This document shows positions 1 through 12,700 of a stretch of DNA of 64,000 nucleotides, piece by piece. This DNA is from Enoplolaimus lenunculus (taxonomy: Eukaryota; Nematoda; Enoplea; Enoplida; Thoracostomopsidae). Positions within the stretch are counted from its first letter, which is position 1. Every line of letters starts with the position of its first letter. The stretch spans positions 62,001 through 126,000 of the forward strand of contig JASANG010001770.1 in the NCBI GenBank assembly GCA_030248215.1, written 5' to 3'. Position numbers and translations under genes: made by a program. The notes beneath the pieces were generated by a model. That model worked only from the letters and a program-made list of their open reading frames with translations, did no database searches and was not told where the DNA came from.

Positions 1-2103
1 GGATTGTTCATATCTAAGACAGCGCATTTCACCGATTCTTTCGGTAATATCGAGTTGAAATCAGGGTGCAAACGAGAGATGGATTAACAAACAAAATATT
101 GAATAAGGGTGAGTATTGATTAAGGGTGGGCCCAATGTAACGGTTGCAACTGGGGCCAAGTTAGAACACATAACGGTAACTGTCAACATGAGGTACGATA
201 TATATACGTACGTACGTAAAGTGTAATATGTATATGGTGGCTAACTTTGAAAATGTATATGGTGGCTAAGTTTGAAAAAAATAAACAATTCGTATTTTGG
301 GATAAGATTGTTTTTCACGTGAAGTACGTGATTAAGGATTGTATATTTTAACTGGCTCCAGAGAGACGCTGGCTATTGGGCCTAGGCCCAGCTATCGGGG
401 TCATGTCCCGATTGCAGCTTTAATATATAGGCAGGGTGCAATCGGAATTCCGATTCCGATTAGAATTCCGATTCAAAACGAGTTCCGATAATTGATTGCA
501 GTTTAGTTTTACAGAGCCAAAAAATGATTGCCAATTTGTTCATGCGACGTTTTTGAGAATTGTTGCCGGCCAACAGACACCCTAAATTTAATATTATACT
601 TGTTTATACAAATTATCTGTATAGTCACAAAATTTGTAGTTCCGATTCCGGTATAAATCTGCCTTTCTGAACCTGATTCCGGTATAATCCAATTCCGCTT
701 TGCACCTTAATTATATATAGGTATGTTATATTACGTACGTGCAAGGTTGGTTAAGATTTTTAGCTTGTGCATGTCGCTTAGATCGTTTTCGTATTTACTC
801 AAATGATTTATATATGTTTTGAGCAATAAATAATTATTTTATACGAGTCATCTTATACAACAGTTTGCGAAACTAAGAAATAATGGTTGTGATAAAATCA
901 AAACTGTAACATTTTGTAAAAATATTTTGAGCAGTCATATTACTAACGTGAAGCCTTGTGAAACTCAGCGATGCGTAACAGTTTCAGGGTTTATGTTTGA
1001 GCGTAGAAATCGTCTTAAAATCAAGCTACAGTGTTAAATTAATAGAATGTAAAAAATTTTCCCACACACTATATAGACCCCCATCCTGCGAATACATGCT
1101 AAATTTTAACTTTTTATTATATAACATATCAAGTACAGCCGCCTACCAAATTTGTACAACGAATAAATCTGATAAAGGTTAGATTTTACGATAGTTGCTC
1201 TTCAAATTTCACTATAATTTTGATTCAACCGGAACTCACCTCGTCGCGATTTATAGGATAGGTCACTTTTCACATAATTCGTAGGGGTTCAGATTCCGTA
1301 CCTTCGTTACAAAATTTGTACCGCGTTCGCCCCACTTGTTTTTTGACACATTTTGTTGCAAGGATAAATTTTATATTGCGAACGGATCATTACATATTAC
1401 TTATATCGTTATTCAGCCACTACGTGTAACGAAAGTTGTGAACGGAAAGTAAAACAATTGCCAAAATTTATTCAAATGTTTCAGCCCTCTGTTTTCTGAC
1501 TGTGGGCTTGAATGCTTGCGAAACGTATTAATGTTTAAAGCAAAAATATGAATGATCTATGCGTTCATATTACTATACTTTTTAATGTCACGGATGCTTG
1601 TCATGGATGCTATGCCCAAGCGTGCGTTACCAACCATTCACACGTAACAATTTTGAAGCTGTGCCATTCAATTTCCACCGCGGTGAACAATTTTTGAAGC
1701 CCCCTTTGTATGCAATATGGGGGTGTATACAAAAGCGTGGATACGAAGATACATCCCCTCCCGAAATTACTGAACAGGAACAAGAAACAATTGAATTTTA
1801 CAGGGTGTGGAATAACGTGCTGAGTGGTTGAGCTAAAAATTGTTTCAAATGATGTTGTACCGTCACCCAAACGAATCCTGGCGCCGCCCCTGTTACCCAT
1901 CGAACAGAGTGTCGTGTTTGACTTGATAGCATATGCTCTAGAATTGTGGTGAAAAACCTAAGCTGCTTCTGGGTCTATAATGTGACGTTTTAAAATCGGG
2001 GACACATGACAGCAGGGTTGGAACTGGCCCGGTTTTAGGGTGCGTGCCTGTGAATTTATATGGGTTTGCAGCAGAAAACAAAATATAAAACAAACCATGG
2101 GTA
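1..2103. other. Gene-free left edge
   Basis: AT-rich sequence without a recognisable gene on either strand. Open frames here are short, have no splice context and match no family I know. It holds a run of ACGTACGT-like dinucleotide sequence near 200-220 and the inverted-repeat fragment at 431-708. An upstream exon of MCU could lie here, but a mitochondrial presequence exon has too little conserved sequence to recognise by eye. Confidence 0.6.
431..708. repeat. GGAATTCCG-rich inverted repeat (D-like family)
   Basis: Begins GCAGGGTGCAATCGGAATTC and ends AATTCCGCTTTGCACCTT, so the ends are inverted copies of each other. The interior carries repeats of GATTCCG. The ends match the CAGGGTGCAACCGG termini seen at 2104, 8552, 15161, 52223 and 61166, which makes this a diverged member of that family. 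Confidence 0.55.
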
Positions 2104-3386
2104 TCAGGGTGCGACCGATATATCCGGCTCCGGCAAAAATCGACATCCGGTTCCGGCTAGAAATTGACATCCGGCTTCGGTATTTTTACTTGCCGGATAT
2201 TATTTTTAAAACTTCAAAAAAATTTATACCATCTTTCGTATTTATACCAAGTACCCTCGAATTGATTGACTTACTTATACATATTTTTCCTGATACACAT
2301 GTAATGTAAATGTTTGCACGTGACCGTGTACAATCACAATCTTTTTATTGGGTTACAGTTGCGCTGCAAAACCAGATAAAGATGACGAGCGTTATTGAGC
2401 GAAGCTCGGAGTTTCGCGAAGCGTTTTATGTTTTGTACTTGGGGGTCGAAAGGTGGATGTCCGTCTGTCCGTCCGAAAAGAATCTCAGGAACGGCTGAAC
2501 CGATTTTGATAAACTTTTTTGTTTGAAAGCCAATTATTCTGGGGTGTTAACCTCGCATTGGGCTTTTAAAATTTAAAGTCGTTTATTAGCTACAGGCTAA
2601 TTTGCATAATTAAACCTAAATTAGGACTTTCCACAATATTTCACTAATTATTACAGTTAGAAGCAATCTAATTTTAGCATTAAAGGATTTTTGGGTGCGA
2701 GGAATCTGCGTAGACTGTTTACAAACCTCCAGAACCGATGATTGAGCAGTTAGCTTATAGATAATTTGCATAATAGCATTGGTTATAAGCCTAAATTAGG
2801 ACTTTTACAATATATCACTAATTATTAAGGTTAAAAGCAATATAATTTCAGCACTAAAGGGTTTTTCGGTGCATGGAATCTGAATAAATAGTTTACAAAC
2901 ATCCAAAACCGATAATTGAATACGTAGCTATTAACTAATTTGTATATTAGCTTAATTGACAAGACAAAACTAGGACTTTTTAAATTATTTCAATAATTAT
3001 TAGGGTTCACTGAAGGTTTTTGGGTGCGAGGAATCTGAGGAAATTGCTTACAAACCTCCAAAACCGATAAATGAATAGTTAGTTAATAACTAATTTGCAT
3101 ATTACCTTAATTGCTTTCGTCTGTTCGAGCTTTGCTCAATAAATGTAGTCGCACTACGACTGGTTCTATTGGCGTAACAGACTATATCTCAGCATATTTC
3201 TATGCTTCTTAAGCCTAAGCCTAAACTTCAGCGTAAAAAGAGCGTAAGCAACGGAAGGAAGAGTTATAAGCTACGTTTCTGATATTAGAAGACAATCTAG
3301 TATTAGATTTGAATTCATTATCCGGCTACGACCGGATATTAGATTATCCGGCTCCGTCAGTTTTTGGCACGTATCTGGTCGCACCA
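2104..3386 (+). mobile_element. CCGGATATCCGG foldback element with nested insertion
   Basis: The left part (2104-2220) starts CAGGGTGCGACCG and carries CCGGCTCCGG and TTCCGGC repeats. The right part (about 3290-3386) ends CTGGTCGCACC. These two parts are reverse-complement matches to the two ends of the element at 61166-61820. The middle is occupied by the separate element at 2391-3170, so this looks like one terminal-inverted-repeat element split by another. No transposase frame is visible. Confidence 0.6.
2391..3170 (+). mobile_element. TTGAGCGAAGCTCG element with ~165-bp sub-repeats
   Basis: The left end (TTGAGCGAAGCTCGG) and the right end (CGAGCTTTGCTCAA) are inverted copies. The interior repeats a module of about 155-175 bp with TTTGCATAATT..., CTAAATTAGGACTTT, TAATTATT, TTTTTGGGTGCGAGGAATCTG and CAAACCTCCAAAACCGAT in that order. 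A second, longer copy lies in the opposite orientation at 61920-62880, including the GGTGGATGTCCGTCTGTCCG block. No protein is encoded, so it is a non-autonomous DNA element. Confidence 0.65.
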
Positions 3387-3705
3387 TGATGAGTATGCTA
3401 TGCATCTGTGTCTAAGGAATACTTGCAGATTCTACGGTTTCAAACATTTTCACAGTATATATACCACGCCAAAGAAGGCATTCCTCAGGCACCAACGTAC
3501 GCTTTATGCTTAATACAGAAATACACTAACAGTAAATTTATGAGGTACTAGTTCTTTTGCAGAACGATCTGTATATTGTTAAAAACAAAGTATACTGCTG
3601 TGATGGAATGCTGCCCAAAATACGTATGTGACGCGTTCCCGTTTTAATAATATAGATTGTTGCGCAAAAGATAAATAAATGTTGATGGCGACTTCTGTAC
3701 ATATA

Positions 3706-4062
3706 CACTAGAGACGAATCTACAATTCGTCGCCGTACAACTTGTCGCCCAGCGGTGTCCTAAAGCCTGTAAAAAATGTAAACATAATCCTATAAACCCA
3801 AGCCTAAGCATAATGCAGGGTTGTCTGCAAAAACTATATTGAGGGAGGGGGTGCGCCGAATAATTTTGGGGGCTCACTACAATTGCAATTCAAGATTGTT
3901 TACGTTTTAAACCGAGTGTTTGGGGTGGAAGCACCAGCCACATTTGGGAGACACGACTTCTAGTGCCCCCCGTGAGGACGCCCTTTGCATAATGATGGGT
4001 GACAAAGTGTCTAGTTGATGACATTTCGGATTACAAGTTGTCAGGCTGACGAATTGTCGTGA
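3706..4062 (-). repeat. TTGTCGCC inverted-repeat element, copy 1
   Basis: Contains GAATCTACAATTCGTCGCC at its left and GACGAATTGTCGTGATACC at its right, which are inverted with respect to each other. The left part is the reverse complement of 23880-23935. The interior has CCTAAGCATAA-type telomere-like hexamers. Only two copies are seen in the window. Confidence 0.5.
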
Positions 4063-4292
4063 TACCAGCCGCGACATCGCACGCATTATTTGATTTCGCA
4101 AAGCAATTGACTGATAGAAGCGTTTCTGTTATCGAAAAAAATTTATTTGTACTTCCGTAAGTTTGAGAGGTCGTGTAATGTAGGTTTACATTACTGACAG
4201 TTAAGCCATAGCCAGTTCAACATGACAAGGAAAAGGTAAAAAAATTTAAGAGAATGTACGATTTGAAATGATTAAAAACTCATCGAAAACTT

Positions 4293-4476
4293 GGCCCATG
4301 TTACATTAAGGGGCGTCCAGGTTTCTGGTGGGTCTATAAAATAGTATATATGTTTAGATTCTAGATTACATTTTTTTTGCTTGCTGACGAACTCATTTTT
4401 GCAACGCTTAGGCTTATGCATAGGCTTAAGAATACGCTTAATCTCTACTGTTACGCCCCTTAAAGTAAGGTTGGCC
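4293..4476 (+). mobile_element. TTAGGC-bearing MITE, type B1
   Basis: The terminal inverted repeats are GGCCCATGTTACATTAAGGG on the left and CCCCTTAAAGTAAGGTTGGCC on the right. Between them come GGTTTCTGGTGGGTCTATAAA, GATTCTAGATTACATTTTTT and several degenerate GCTTAGGCTTA hexamers, ending in CGCTTAATCT...CTGTTACGCCCC. Close copies lie at 21383, 22248 and 32449. It has no coding capacity. Confidence 0.65.
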
Positions 4477-5559
4477 GAAAACTTTTCTGGGGGGGGGCTA
4501 AAATTATTCTGGGTCGCTGCTTGACCTCACTCCCTTCCTTGACCACGCTCTCTGGCCGTGGGCCCATTGACAGATATATATGGTTATAATGGGTTCGTAT
4601 TATGGTGTATTTGTGTATTATAGACATAGTGATATAAAAGTATCTATAATATCCTGTACTTTGTTGCATTGTGTGAATACAAATACTGATTTTCCAGTGA
4701 ATATAAGCCGTTGTTTTTTGAACGGTTTTGTTGTGTGTCTTATATATATATTGATTGAACTGTGTTTGGTTTGCTGCCACCCCCCACCTTGTGAGCATGG
4801 AGTAGTGATTCAGAAACCCTTGGGGATTTGTAATCATTGAGTATACATCATGAGAGGCGTATAGTGTTTCAGTGGCGTTCAATATTTAAACTAAACATGT
4901 GGTTTTTGACTACTAATCATTGATGGCTCTATGAGACGCTGTGTCGCCGGCTGGGGTACGACTGTGGAGATATTAAACTGAATGTGCGCATATGCTTGGC
5001 AGAATAAAAGAGTTTATCGAAAGGATGTCGAAAGAATATGTCGTATATGTATTTTTAGCTGTATATGGTTAAACTACAATTTATGACTGTAGGAATGAAA
5101 TTTGTTGGTTTGTTAGAAGGCAGTTTAGTAGGAAAAGGACTCGGAAAGTTTTTGAAATTCAACCAACTGATTTTGATTGGTGATATCGATAAGATATACA
5201 CGAGTGTAATCTGTGACAAGAAGTTACAGAAAGCAATGTTTATTTATTGTGTGTCGACTGAAACTGTTAAGATTGTAAACAACACAGCCATATCCAGTGT
5301 ACATTGGCTTGAAAGGTTGCAAACGGAGTACAACGCTTTTGTGCAATAAACGGCCGTGGTTAATTGTAAAAAAACAAACATAGCGTATAGTTTGAGAACA
5401 ATTGGACCATTTGGCCATTTCTTCTGCAGTGGATGGTATTTAATTATTTTGCTCATGCTTCGGCAATCCAAAGTGGAAAATAGTTTAATTTGCGGCGATG
5501 CGTATTTGGTTGCATAGGTTGAAATCGGTTGTGATTTTAATGAGAATAGTATACCACAA

Positions 5560-5592
5560 TGTGTGTATATGTATATATGTGTATATATGTTT
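5560..5592. repeat. TATATG microsatellite
   Basis: Short run of GTATAT/GTGTATAT units in AT-rich spacer. Confidence 0.7.
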
Positions 5593-6470
5593 GCTTGAAA
5601 TCTTATCTGTAGTCGGTTTTGGATACCTTTAGTTTTGAAGCTTGAGTTAATTAGCTTCGTTTGCCATGCTATGCGATTGGGTGGGAACGGTGTTTTTTTT
5701 GGTTCTTGTTAGCTTGTACGGTATAGTGTGGCGTAAGCATATCTTTGTACGCTATTAATTCGTGGCTAGATGTTGTGTTTATGGGGTGGTATATGTATAT
5801 ATGTCCCAGTAGGCTTTTGAGGTTGTTCAGTTAGGTTTTTCGGCGGCAGTACCACCAGAGTTGTTTTGCGGTGAGATATTGGCTGGTGCTGTTGTTGGAA
5901 CTGGAAAATATGCCTAGTGATAGGGAAGTGGAATGTGGAATTTTAGGGACCAAGCGTTGTGTCAGGGGTCGGATAAATTTTGGTTGTGAGACAGTCTACG
6001 GGTAGAGAATATCAAAGAGTGGGTAGTTGTGAGCGAGCAAAAATTGTATAAGTAGTGTTTATTCAGTGTTTACGTAATGATGTATTTCGGAAAGTTTTAA
6101 CCTGTAGTCTTGGACAACAAATACATATTGCATATTCGCGATTTGACACTTGTGTGTGTCAGAAAAGTTGTCAAACTATTAGAAATATCGGTATTCGAGG
6201 ACGTAAACCATAATCAAATGATGGTAATTTGACCGTAAATTTAAGTGTAAGCCACTAAACGTACCTATTACTCTTTTTCTCGTAGGCTTATTTGGCTTGA
6301 CTTCTTAAATAACACAAGCTGTAGGGTTTAACAAGAAAAAAAATTTAAAATTAAAATGTTAAAATTTTGGAAAAAATAACCTTATATGGCTGTGTCGTAT
6401 GTACTGACCTAACACATTTTTTCAAACGCTATGATTACACAATTGTTCGACTACTAAACTAAGTTAGCGA

Positions 6471-6525
6471 AATATATATACATATATATGTATATATAAT
6501 ATAATATATGTATATATGTATGTAT
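6471..6525. repeat. ATATGT microsatellite
   Basis: Run of ATATATACATATATATGT and TATATGTATGT units, partly self-complementary, in spacer DNA. Confidence 0.75.
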
Positions 6526-7741
6526 TCCCTTTGTTTGGTTGGTTGTTTTTTGTTTGGTATGTATCATCACAGGGGTCCCAAACGTTGTGGAAGACGGCAG
6601 ACTTGATGTATTTTAGTTTTATGCTACACCTGATTTGTCAAACTATAAATTCAGCTGTCTACAAAATATGTTGGGCGGATTGTGGCCGCACAAACCCCGC
6701 CACGTTGTAACCGGCTGTGATTTATACCTTTACGGTTAGCTTAGAAATGATATAAGATATTAAGATAGAGATAAATTTATGAGTTTACGGAACAGATTGC
6801 AGCCAGGCTGACTGATTGGTTGGGTAATTTCTTAATGTATTTTTTGTGTTGTGTTGAAATATTCTTATTTTTTTGTTTTTTTTTGTGTTGTGTTGAAATA
6901 TTTTTATTTTTTGTTTTTGACAGTCTCTATTTGTGTTTAGTTCAGAAATGATAGATTGGTTGAATGGTGTAGTGGAGGAAAATTGGTTGTGTAATTTTGG
7001 CGTATGGTGTAAGGATATGAAGTTGCGAACCGTTGAAATTGGGGCACGGGGGGGCCGGCAGCAATGTAGCATATTACTGGAATTGGGTGGTGTGGTTTAG
7101 TTTCTTTTAGTAACTGAGACTGATTTTAAATGTTAATCTCAGGCCGATTAAAGCAAACACCCAATGAACTTATATCGCGTGTTTGGTGGGAAAAGTTGGT
7201 CGTGTATTCGTTAACTTAGGCTTTGAACCAAATGTACGTAACGTTTTGATACAGATAACTTTTCAAGGTTGCGTTAAAGTTACTTTTGGTTAGATTGTGG
7301 TCAACGCTAAACAAGATACTCGTTTTAAGGGTCCTACCTAAATCTACTGGTTTGACTTGTGTTTGCATCGGCAATGGATACGATAGGATGGTTTAAAAGC
7401 AAGAAAGTAATATTAGCCAAGACACATAACGAAGCGGTGGTGTAAAGTCTGATTTGTAGTGATAATGTGTAATAAAAGTGTAAGTTTAATACTTCGGCGG
7501 TACGTAAAGACTCAGTTACGTATGTACGATAAGTTTAACTGCTTAAAATCAACAATAAAAAGAACGGTTTTCGAGTTCTACAGCTCGAGTACTTTGGGGT
7601 GTTGGAGTCATAGCTGATGTGCGGTGTCTGTCCAAAATTACCCATTTTATAAATTTTTGTATATATTCGTGGTCGGTCCGTATGACATCTTTGAATACGT
7701 ATTCCGTAGTCAAATTTAAATATTTGAATAAAGTTGCGAAG

Positions 7742-7862
7742 GGTGCGAACCAAAATCCGCGCTCCGGGATAATATCCTGCAAAAAAATTGATATCCGTAG
7801 CCGGTTCCGGTATGCGGTATTATTTATCCTAACGGCATATTTACGGATGTGGTGCCGAATAT
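7742..7862. repeat. D-family CCGG-rich fragment
   Basis: Starts GGGTGCGAACCAAAATCCGC and contains GATATCCGTAGCCGGTTCCGG, ending at ATGTGGTGCCG. This resembles the termini of the CAGGGTGCAACCGG family, but it is short and the right end is degraded. Confidence 0.4.
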
Positions 7863-8551
7863 TATAAAACTGCTTTTTACTAGTGGATATATTGGACATC
7901 TTGCTACTATTGTGTTTCCGAATAAGACAAGAAACTTAAGTTTCTAACACTGGAGTTAGAATGAAAAATCCAAGCTAGCAGTTAATTTATATTCAGTAAT
8001 TATATGGTTTTGCGCGACTTGGTCAATATCTTGTTCTGGTTCGGATAAAAAGTCACTTTGGTAAATCATCAATATCCGGTCGAGTCTTGAGCGTGTTACA
8101 TTTTGTAGCTTTCTCACGTAGAGCAAGAGTTTATCAGAGGTAGGTCCGGCCGTTGGGCGGCCGGAATTATCAGCCGGGTATATACCGGCCCGGCCGTAGC
8201 AGATGGTCCAGATTGCTTGGTAGGTTTATTGAGGTCATTGAACTTTCCGGTTTAGAACGCATATCCGTTTGGGATATTCGCATAGGTCATAACGGCTGCA
8301 ACACTCTACCGTGGAAATAAAGCAGTTGAAAAACACCTGCCGGTCCGACCTTGACGCAGTTTTCATGGCCGGTTCCACCGGTGGAGTGTATTTTAAGAAT
8401 GAGAAATTGCTTTTTCTTTCATAATAACCCGTTGATTAATTCCGCGTTGCATTAATTTTTGTGTTCACAAATTTTCATTATTTTGTGAAGCTAAATAACA
8501 ATAAAGTCACGCCAGGACCATAAATCAAAGTGTCTGTTGCTGTGTTTGCTT

Positions 8552-8927
8552 CAGGGTGGAACCGGAATTACAATTTACCGGAACCGGAATTTGAAAATTT
8601 TACCGGAACCGGACAGTGAAAACTGCATTTCACCAAAAATTTCATTTTAATCGTATTTTTTTGCTCTGTTATTTGTGAAGCAACCTTAGTCGAACATAGG
8701 TATTTTATTTGTTGTATTTTAGATTTTCGTCGTCGACTGAAATGAAATCCACCATCAATGGCTTATATTCGGAGTACAAGTGGCTTTCAAAAGAGATTCT
8801 TAAAAATTAGCAAAGTTAAGAAAACGGTCAAATTATAACACCGGAATTTTCAAATCCGGTAAAAATTTACCGGAACCGGAAGGTGAAAAAATGCCGGAAC
8901 CGGAACCGGAATTCAGGTTGCACCCTG
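8552..8927. mobile_element. GGAACCGGAA foldback MITE
   Basis: Starts CAGGGTGGAACCGGAATTAC and ends CCGGAATTCAGGTTGCACCCTG, with inverted termini. Each sub-end has repeated CCGGAACCGGAA blocks. The 376-bp length, terminal inverted repeats and lack of an open frame fit a non-autonomous DNA transposon. A shortened copy sits at 15161-15277. Confidence 0.65.
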
Positions 8928-9005
8928 TTTTGAGCAGTATTAATTAGGTAAATAATATGCTTTACAGCATTGAGGGTATATACGAACGTAAAGATGTATT
9001 TAATA

Positions 9006-9370
9006 GCTGGGTTTCTGAAAGCTTACAAAGTATTTAGTTAAGTTTTAATTAAGTAATTTCACAAGTCGCCGACTTAAGTAAATACGTAAATTTTGGAGCA
9101 AAAACAAATAAACGCCAAATGTCAGCCATTGTCATAACGAGAAAGTATATAGATTTGCTTTATATTGAGGAGGAACCGATAATCTATAATTTCAATTTGA
9201 CCAAGGTTAGTATTCCTGAATGGTAAATTTGTAATCTATAAAATTTAGTCAGCGACTTAAGTATTTACTTAACTTAAGTACGCTCTTAAAAACGACAAAA
9301 TGGTTCAGTGATTACTTAACGCGAACTTAAGTACTTTGTCGTACGTAAGTAGGGTGTTGGAAACCCAGCC
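9006..9370. mobile_element. GCTGGGTTTC foldback element, copy 1
   Basis: Opens GCTGGGTTTCTGAAAGC and closes GGAAACCCAGC. The arms carry many inverted ACTTAAGTA motifs, so most of the 365 bp could fold on itself. A second copy with the same ends is at 28481-28807. Both are followed by CATTGT just outside. Confidence 0.6.
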
Positions 9371-9774
9371 ATTGTCAGAAACATTTGTCGAAAGTTGTAC
9401 TTAAGTATTCGACTCGGTGACCTACCGCAGCCAGATATTGAAGTGTCCAGCACCAGCGTCAGTATTTTCATTGCCCGGTTGCGTCCTTTTGCAGCTACGT
9501 AGCCAGTGGATCTCATAGTCAAACTCGTTTTGGTATTTTTGTAAATGGATTTGTTTTAGGTACTCTTTCAGGATGTAATAAAACAAATCCTTTTGTGAAA
9601 ATTTTTATAAAACGCAACCGTGTGTTTCTAAAATCCTGGCTATGCTTATGTACTGTTGTTCAAAAACATTTTTGATACGAATGTAAGTAAGCGAATATAC
9701 GTATATGAGTGGCGCTTACGTATATTGCAAATATTCAATTTTAATTAATCAAATATTTGTTGTTTTGATTTCAG

Positions 9775-12700
9775 ATGAGGTGACGGTGAAATGGGTCAAA
9801 GGTGTCGCACAGCTTCGCTTTCCGTTGCCTTCTCGTCACAATGAAGCCTGCCTTTTGATAGCGCGTCCGACAAAAACGCTGTCAGTACTGGCCGAAGATA
9901 TAAAAGCCGAAGATCGTGGCATTGATAACGTTAGCTTTTATTCTTCAGGTAAATTTTAAAAATGTACAATTGTTGTAAAAATGTACAATTGTTGTAACGG
10001 TTAAAATTTAGGATGGGTCAACATTTTTTGACTGATTTGCTGAAAATAGTGCAGTTTGCGGTGATAGCGAAGGCTCGTATCTTATAGTATATACAGATTA
10101 CAGTTTTTGTATATGATAGGTGGCGTACAGGTTCTGGTTTGGATATCCGGGCTGCACAATTGACCTGGTGTCAGTATTTTGCTGTTTTTCATAATTTTTT
10201 AGTGTTTTTCAGACGGCGCCAGGGTATCTGGCTCAACAAGCGTTGGTAACCTGCTGTCAGAAACATTTAGCCTTCGCATTAATGATACGCTTTATAAAGT
10301 TGAAATCCCTGAACCAGGTAAGTGCGAGCTGTCTTTGTTACCATTATTTAAAATTACACTATTAATAATGTTCTGATTCGATTTAGTAACGAAATTGACT
10401 GGCGTGTCCAACGGCATAGGTTTGACGTATAATGTTACAAATTTAAATTTTGCGGTAATTTTTAGTGGGTGCTTAATTTCATGACAAAATTGTGACCTTG
10501 TTTGGAAATCTGAATAGCGAAAATAATATTTCACTTTAGGCTTATCCTGGGCTGGATTTCGCTTTTGTTTGAAGAATAAAATAGTGGCAAGAGAATCTTA
10601 AACCGATTCGTGAAAATGGTTGTATTCTGCGCTGCAATTTTCTGAGACAGAATTAAATAAAGATACTTTTGGTTCTTATACGGCAAGATGACTATTAGTA
10701 TGGTATTGTAAATTGAGTTTTTTTATTCTAAAAGGTTTAATATTAATTTGCATATGATATATTTCAGCTCCGTCAGAAATAAGCGCAGATGAAGCGAAAT
10801 CGCTAGTCGCAAGGCTGTACGCAACAATGCAAGCGGATCAACACGAAATGATTGCCATTGATGAGCTACAGCGAAGCATTGATGAGTTGCGCAGTGAACT
10901 CGACCCGTTAGCTGCGGTAAGTTTTGAGTTATTTTGAAAGAGAAACAAGGTTTTTAGCCATCAAAGACGAGGTTTGCAGTGTTATTTTTGCAACTTTTAA
11001 TCAATATTTAGTATGTTCATGGTCTTTCGGATTTTTTTGCTCATAGAAACGTGCCGCTTTTGGGGTATGCGCGGCGGAATGAGTGAAGCGTTTGTCTTCA
11101 GCGCAATCATGCCGGAGGTTGAAGGTAGGGCAGAAGTTTTCTTGAGCCCGTTATTGTAAATTTTTTAATATTTAATCGAATGAATCGGAAACCTATGAAT
11201 TTATAATCATAAGTAACTTGTGGTTTTGGGAGCTGTAGTTGTTAATCATTTAGACTAATAGCTTGGGTTGTTTTAGGAAAAAGCTGAACTAGACCGCAAC
11301 GTTGAGAACCGAACGACACGCGTTCTGTGGATTGGACTCGGTCTCATGGGTGTTCAATTTGGCTTCCTTGCACGCCTTACATGGTGGGAATATTCGTGGG
11401 ACATTATGGAACCAGTGACGTATTTTGTCACCTACGGCACTGCGATTGCATCGTACTCGTATTACCTTTTGACGAGACAGGTGAGTGTTCGGGGAAGGTG
11501 TTAGGGATCGGAGATTGGTTGCCGCTTTTGTATTTCCATCTCTTCTGCCACACTACTAAAATGTGGTGGGGAACATTATGGAACCGGTGATGTATTTTGT
11601 CACCTACGGCACTGCGATTGCATCGTACTCGTATTACGTTCTGACGGGACAGGTGAGTGTTCAGGGAAGGTGCTAGGGATCGGAGATTGGTTGCCGTTTT
11701 TGTATTTCCATCTCTTCTGCCACACTACTAAAATGTGGTGGGGGACATTATGGAACCGGTGACGTATTTTGTCATATTTTGTCACCTACGGAACTGTGAT
11801 TGCATCGTACTCGTGTATTACCTTTTGACGAGACAGGTGAGTGTTCGGGGAAGGTGCTAGGGATTGGAGGTTGGTTGCCGTTTTTGTATTTCCATCTCTT
11901 CGCCACAGTACTCAAATGTGGTGGGACTTTTTAATTTGTTTCTTGCTTAGGTTTAATCTTTCCTACGCATAAAGCTTAGGTTTTGCTGTGCATACTTTTT
12001 CACTGTGTGTGGCGACAAAAGTGCGGTCAACATCGTGTAAACATCTATAATTGGGACAAATCCGGGTTTATTAAAAATTTATATGCGTATGTTTCTTAGT
12101 TTTTAAATCTGTTTTTAAAATTTTTTGTTTCAAACAACAACAACAACTGACGTTACTTGGTAGATAGCCGTTTGATGCTTAATGCCTTTAATATACAACA
12201 GCATTGATGTACGTAAAATGAGTTAATAGTCTCCTTCCATTAAACTAAACTCTCTGTTTAGTTCTTTATAGACTTCTGCCGGTTGACTAAAATAGCTCTT
12301 GCTAGCTTGTTTTTTGCGCTGTTTGGCCTCTTAAGATTAAAGGGCGTTTTATATGGTGGTGGATGGCTTATGTGAGGGGAAAAATTTAGATTTAGAAAAC
12401 ATATTTTGGTTAATAATCGGTGAATGTATGTCTCTGAAGAGAGTTGTAATATAAGAAGTAACGGTTTGGAAGACTAACATTTCTGAAATGATGCTTTTAA
12501 TGGTCAAACAGCTCATTTGTTTACAAATTTTCGCAGATAAACAAAATATGATTTTAATCTGATTTATGTTGACGGTCCGGTGGACATATTTACACCCCGA
12601 CACGGAAAAACCTCAATGACCGCTTGTATTGTCTGGTATATTTGGCATTCAGTATCTCTCAATCCAATAGTAATAATATATTTTGCAAAGTAGCCACTTT

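Larger units (their letters stand above)
4477..8551. other. Gene-free spacer
   Basis: About 4 kb with no recognisable gene. The longest + strand open frame (5065-5349, 94 codons) has no domain I recognise, AT-biased composition and no supporting splice or family evidence, so I leave it out as a gene. The stretch holds two TATATG microsatellites, a 33-bp duplicated TTTTTGTGTTGTGTTGAAATAT block at 6840-6910, a D-family fragment at 7742-7862 and a short GC-rich GGCCGG stretch at 8145-8200. Confidence 0.6.

Noticed and set aside
2384-3170. CRISPR-like array of spaced repeats
   Set aside because: Modules are ~155-175 bp with diverged copies within an inverted-end element in a eukaryotic genome; no uniform short repeat with unique spacers.
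5065-5349. 94-codon plus-strand frame as a gene
   Set aside because: No recognisable domain and no splice or family support; length is within chance for AT-rich DNA with this many frames.
11327-11590. 87-codon frame across the MCU pore exon
   Set aside because: Out of frame with the conserved MCU reading frame; open only because of the repeat.
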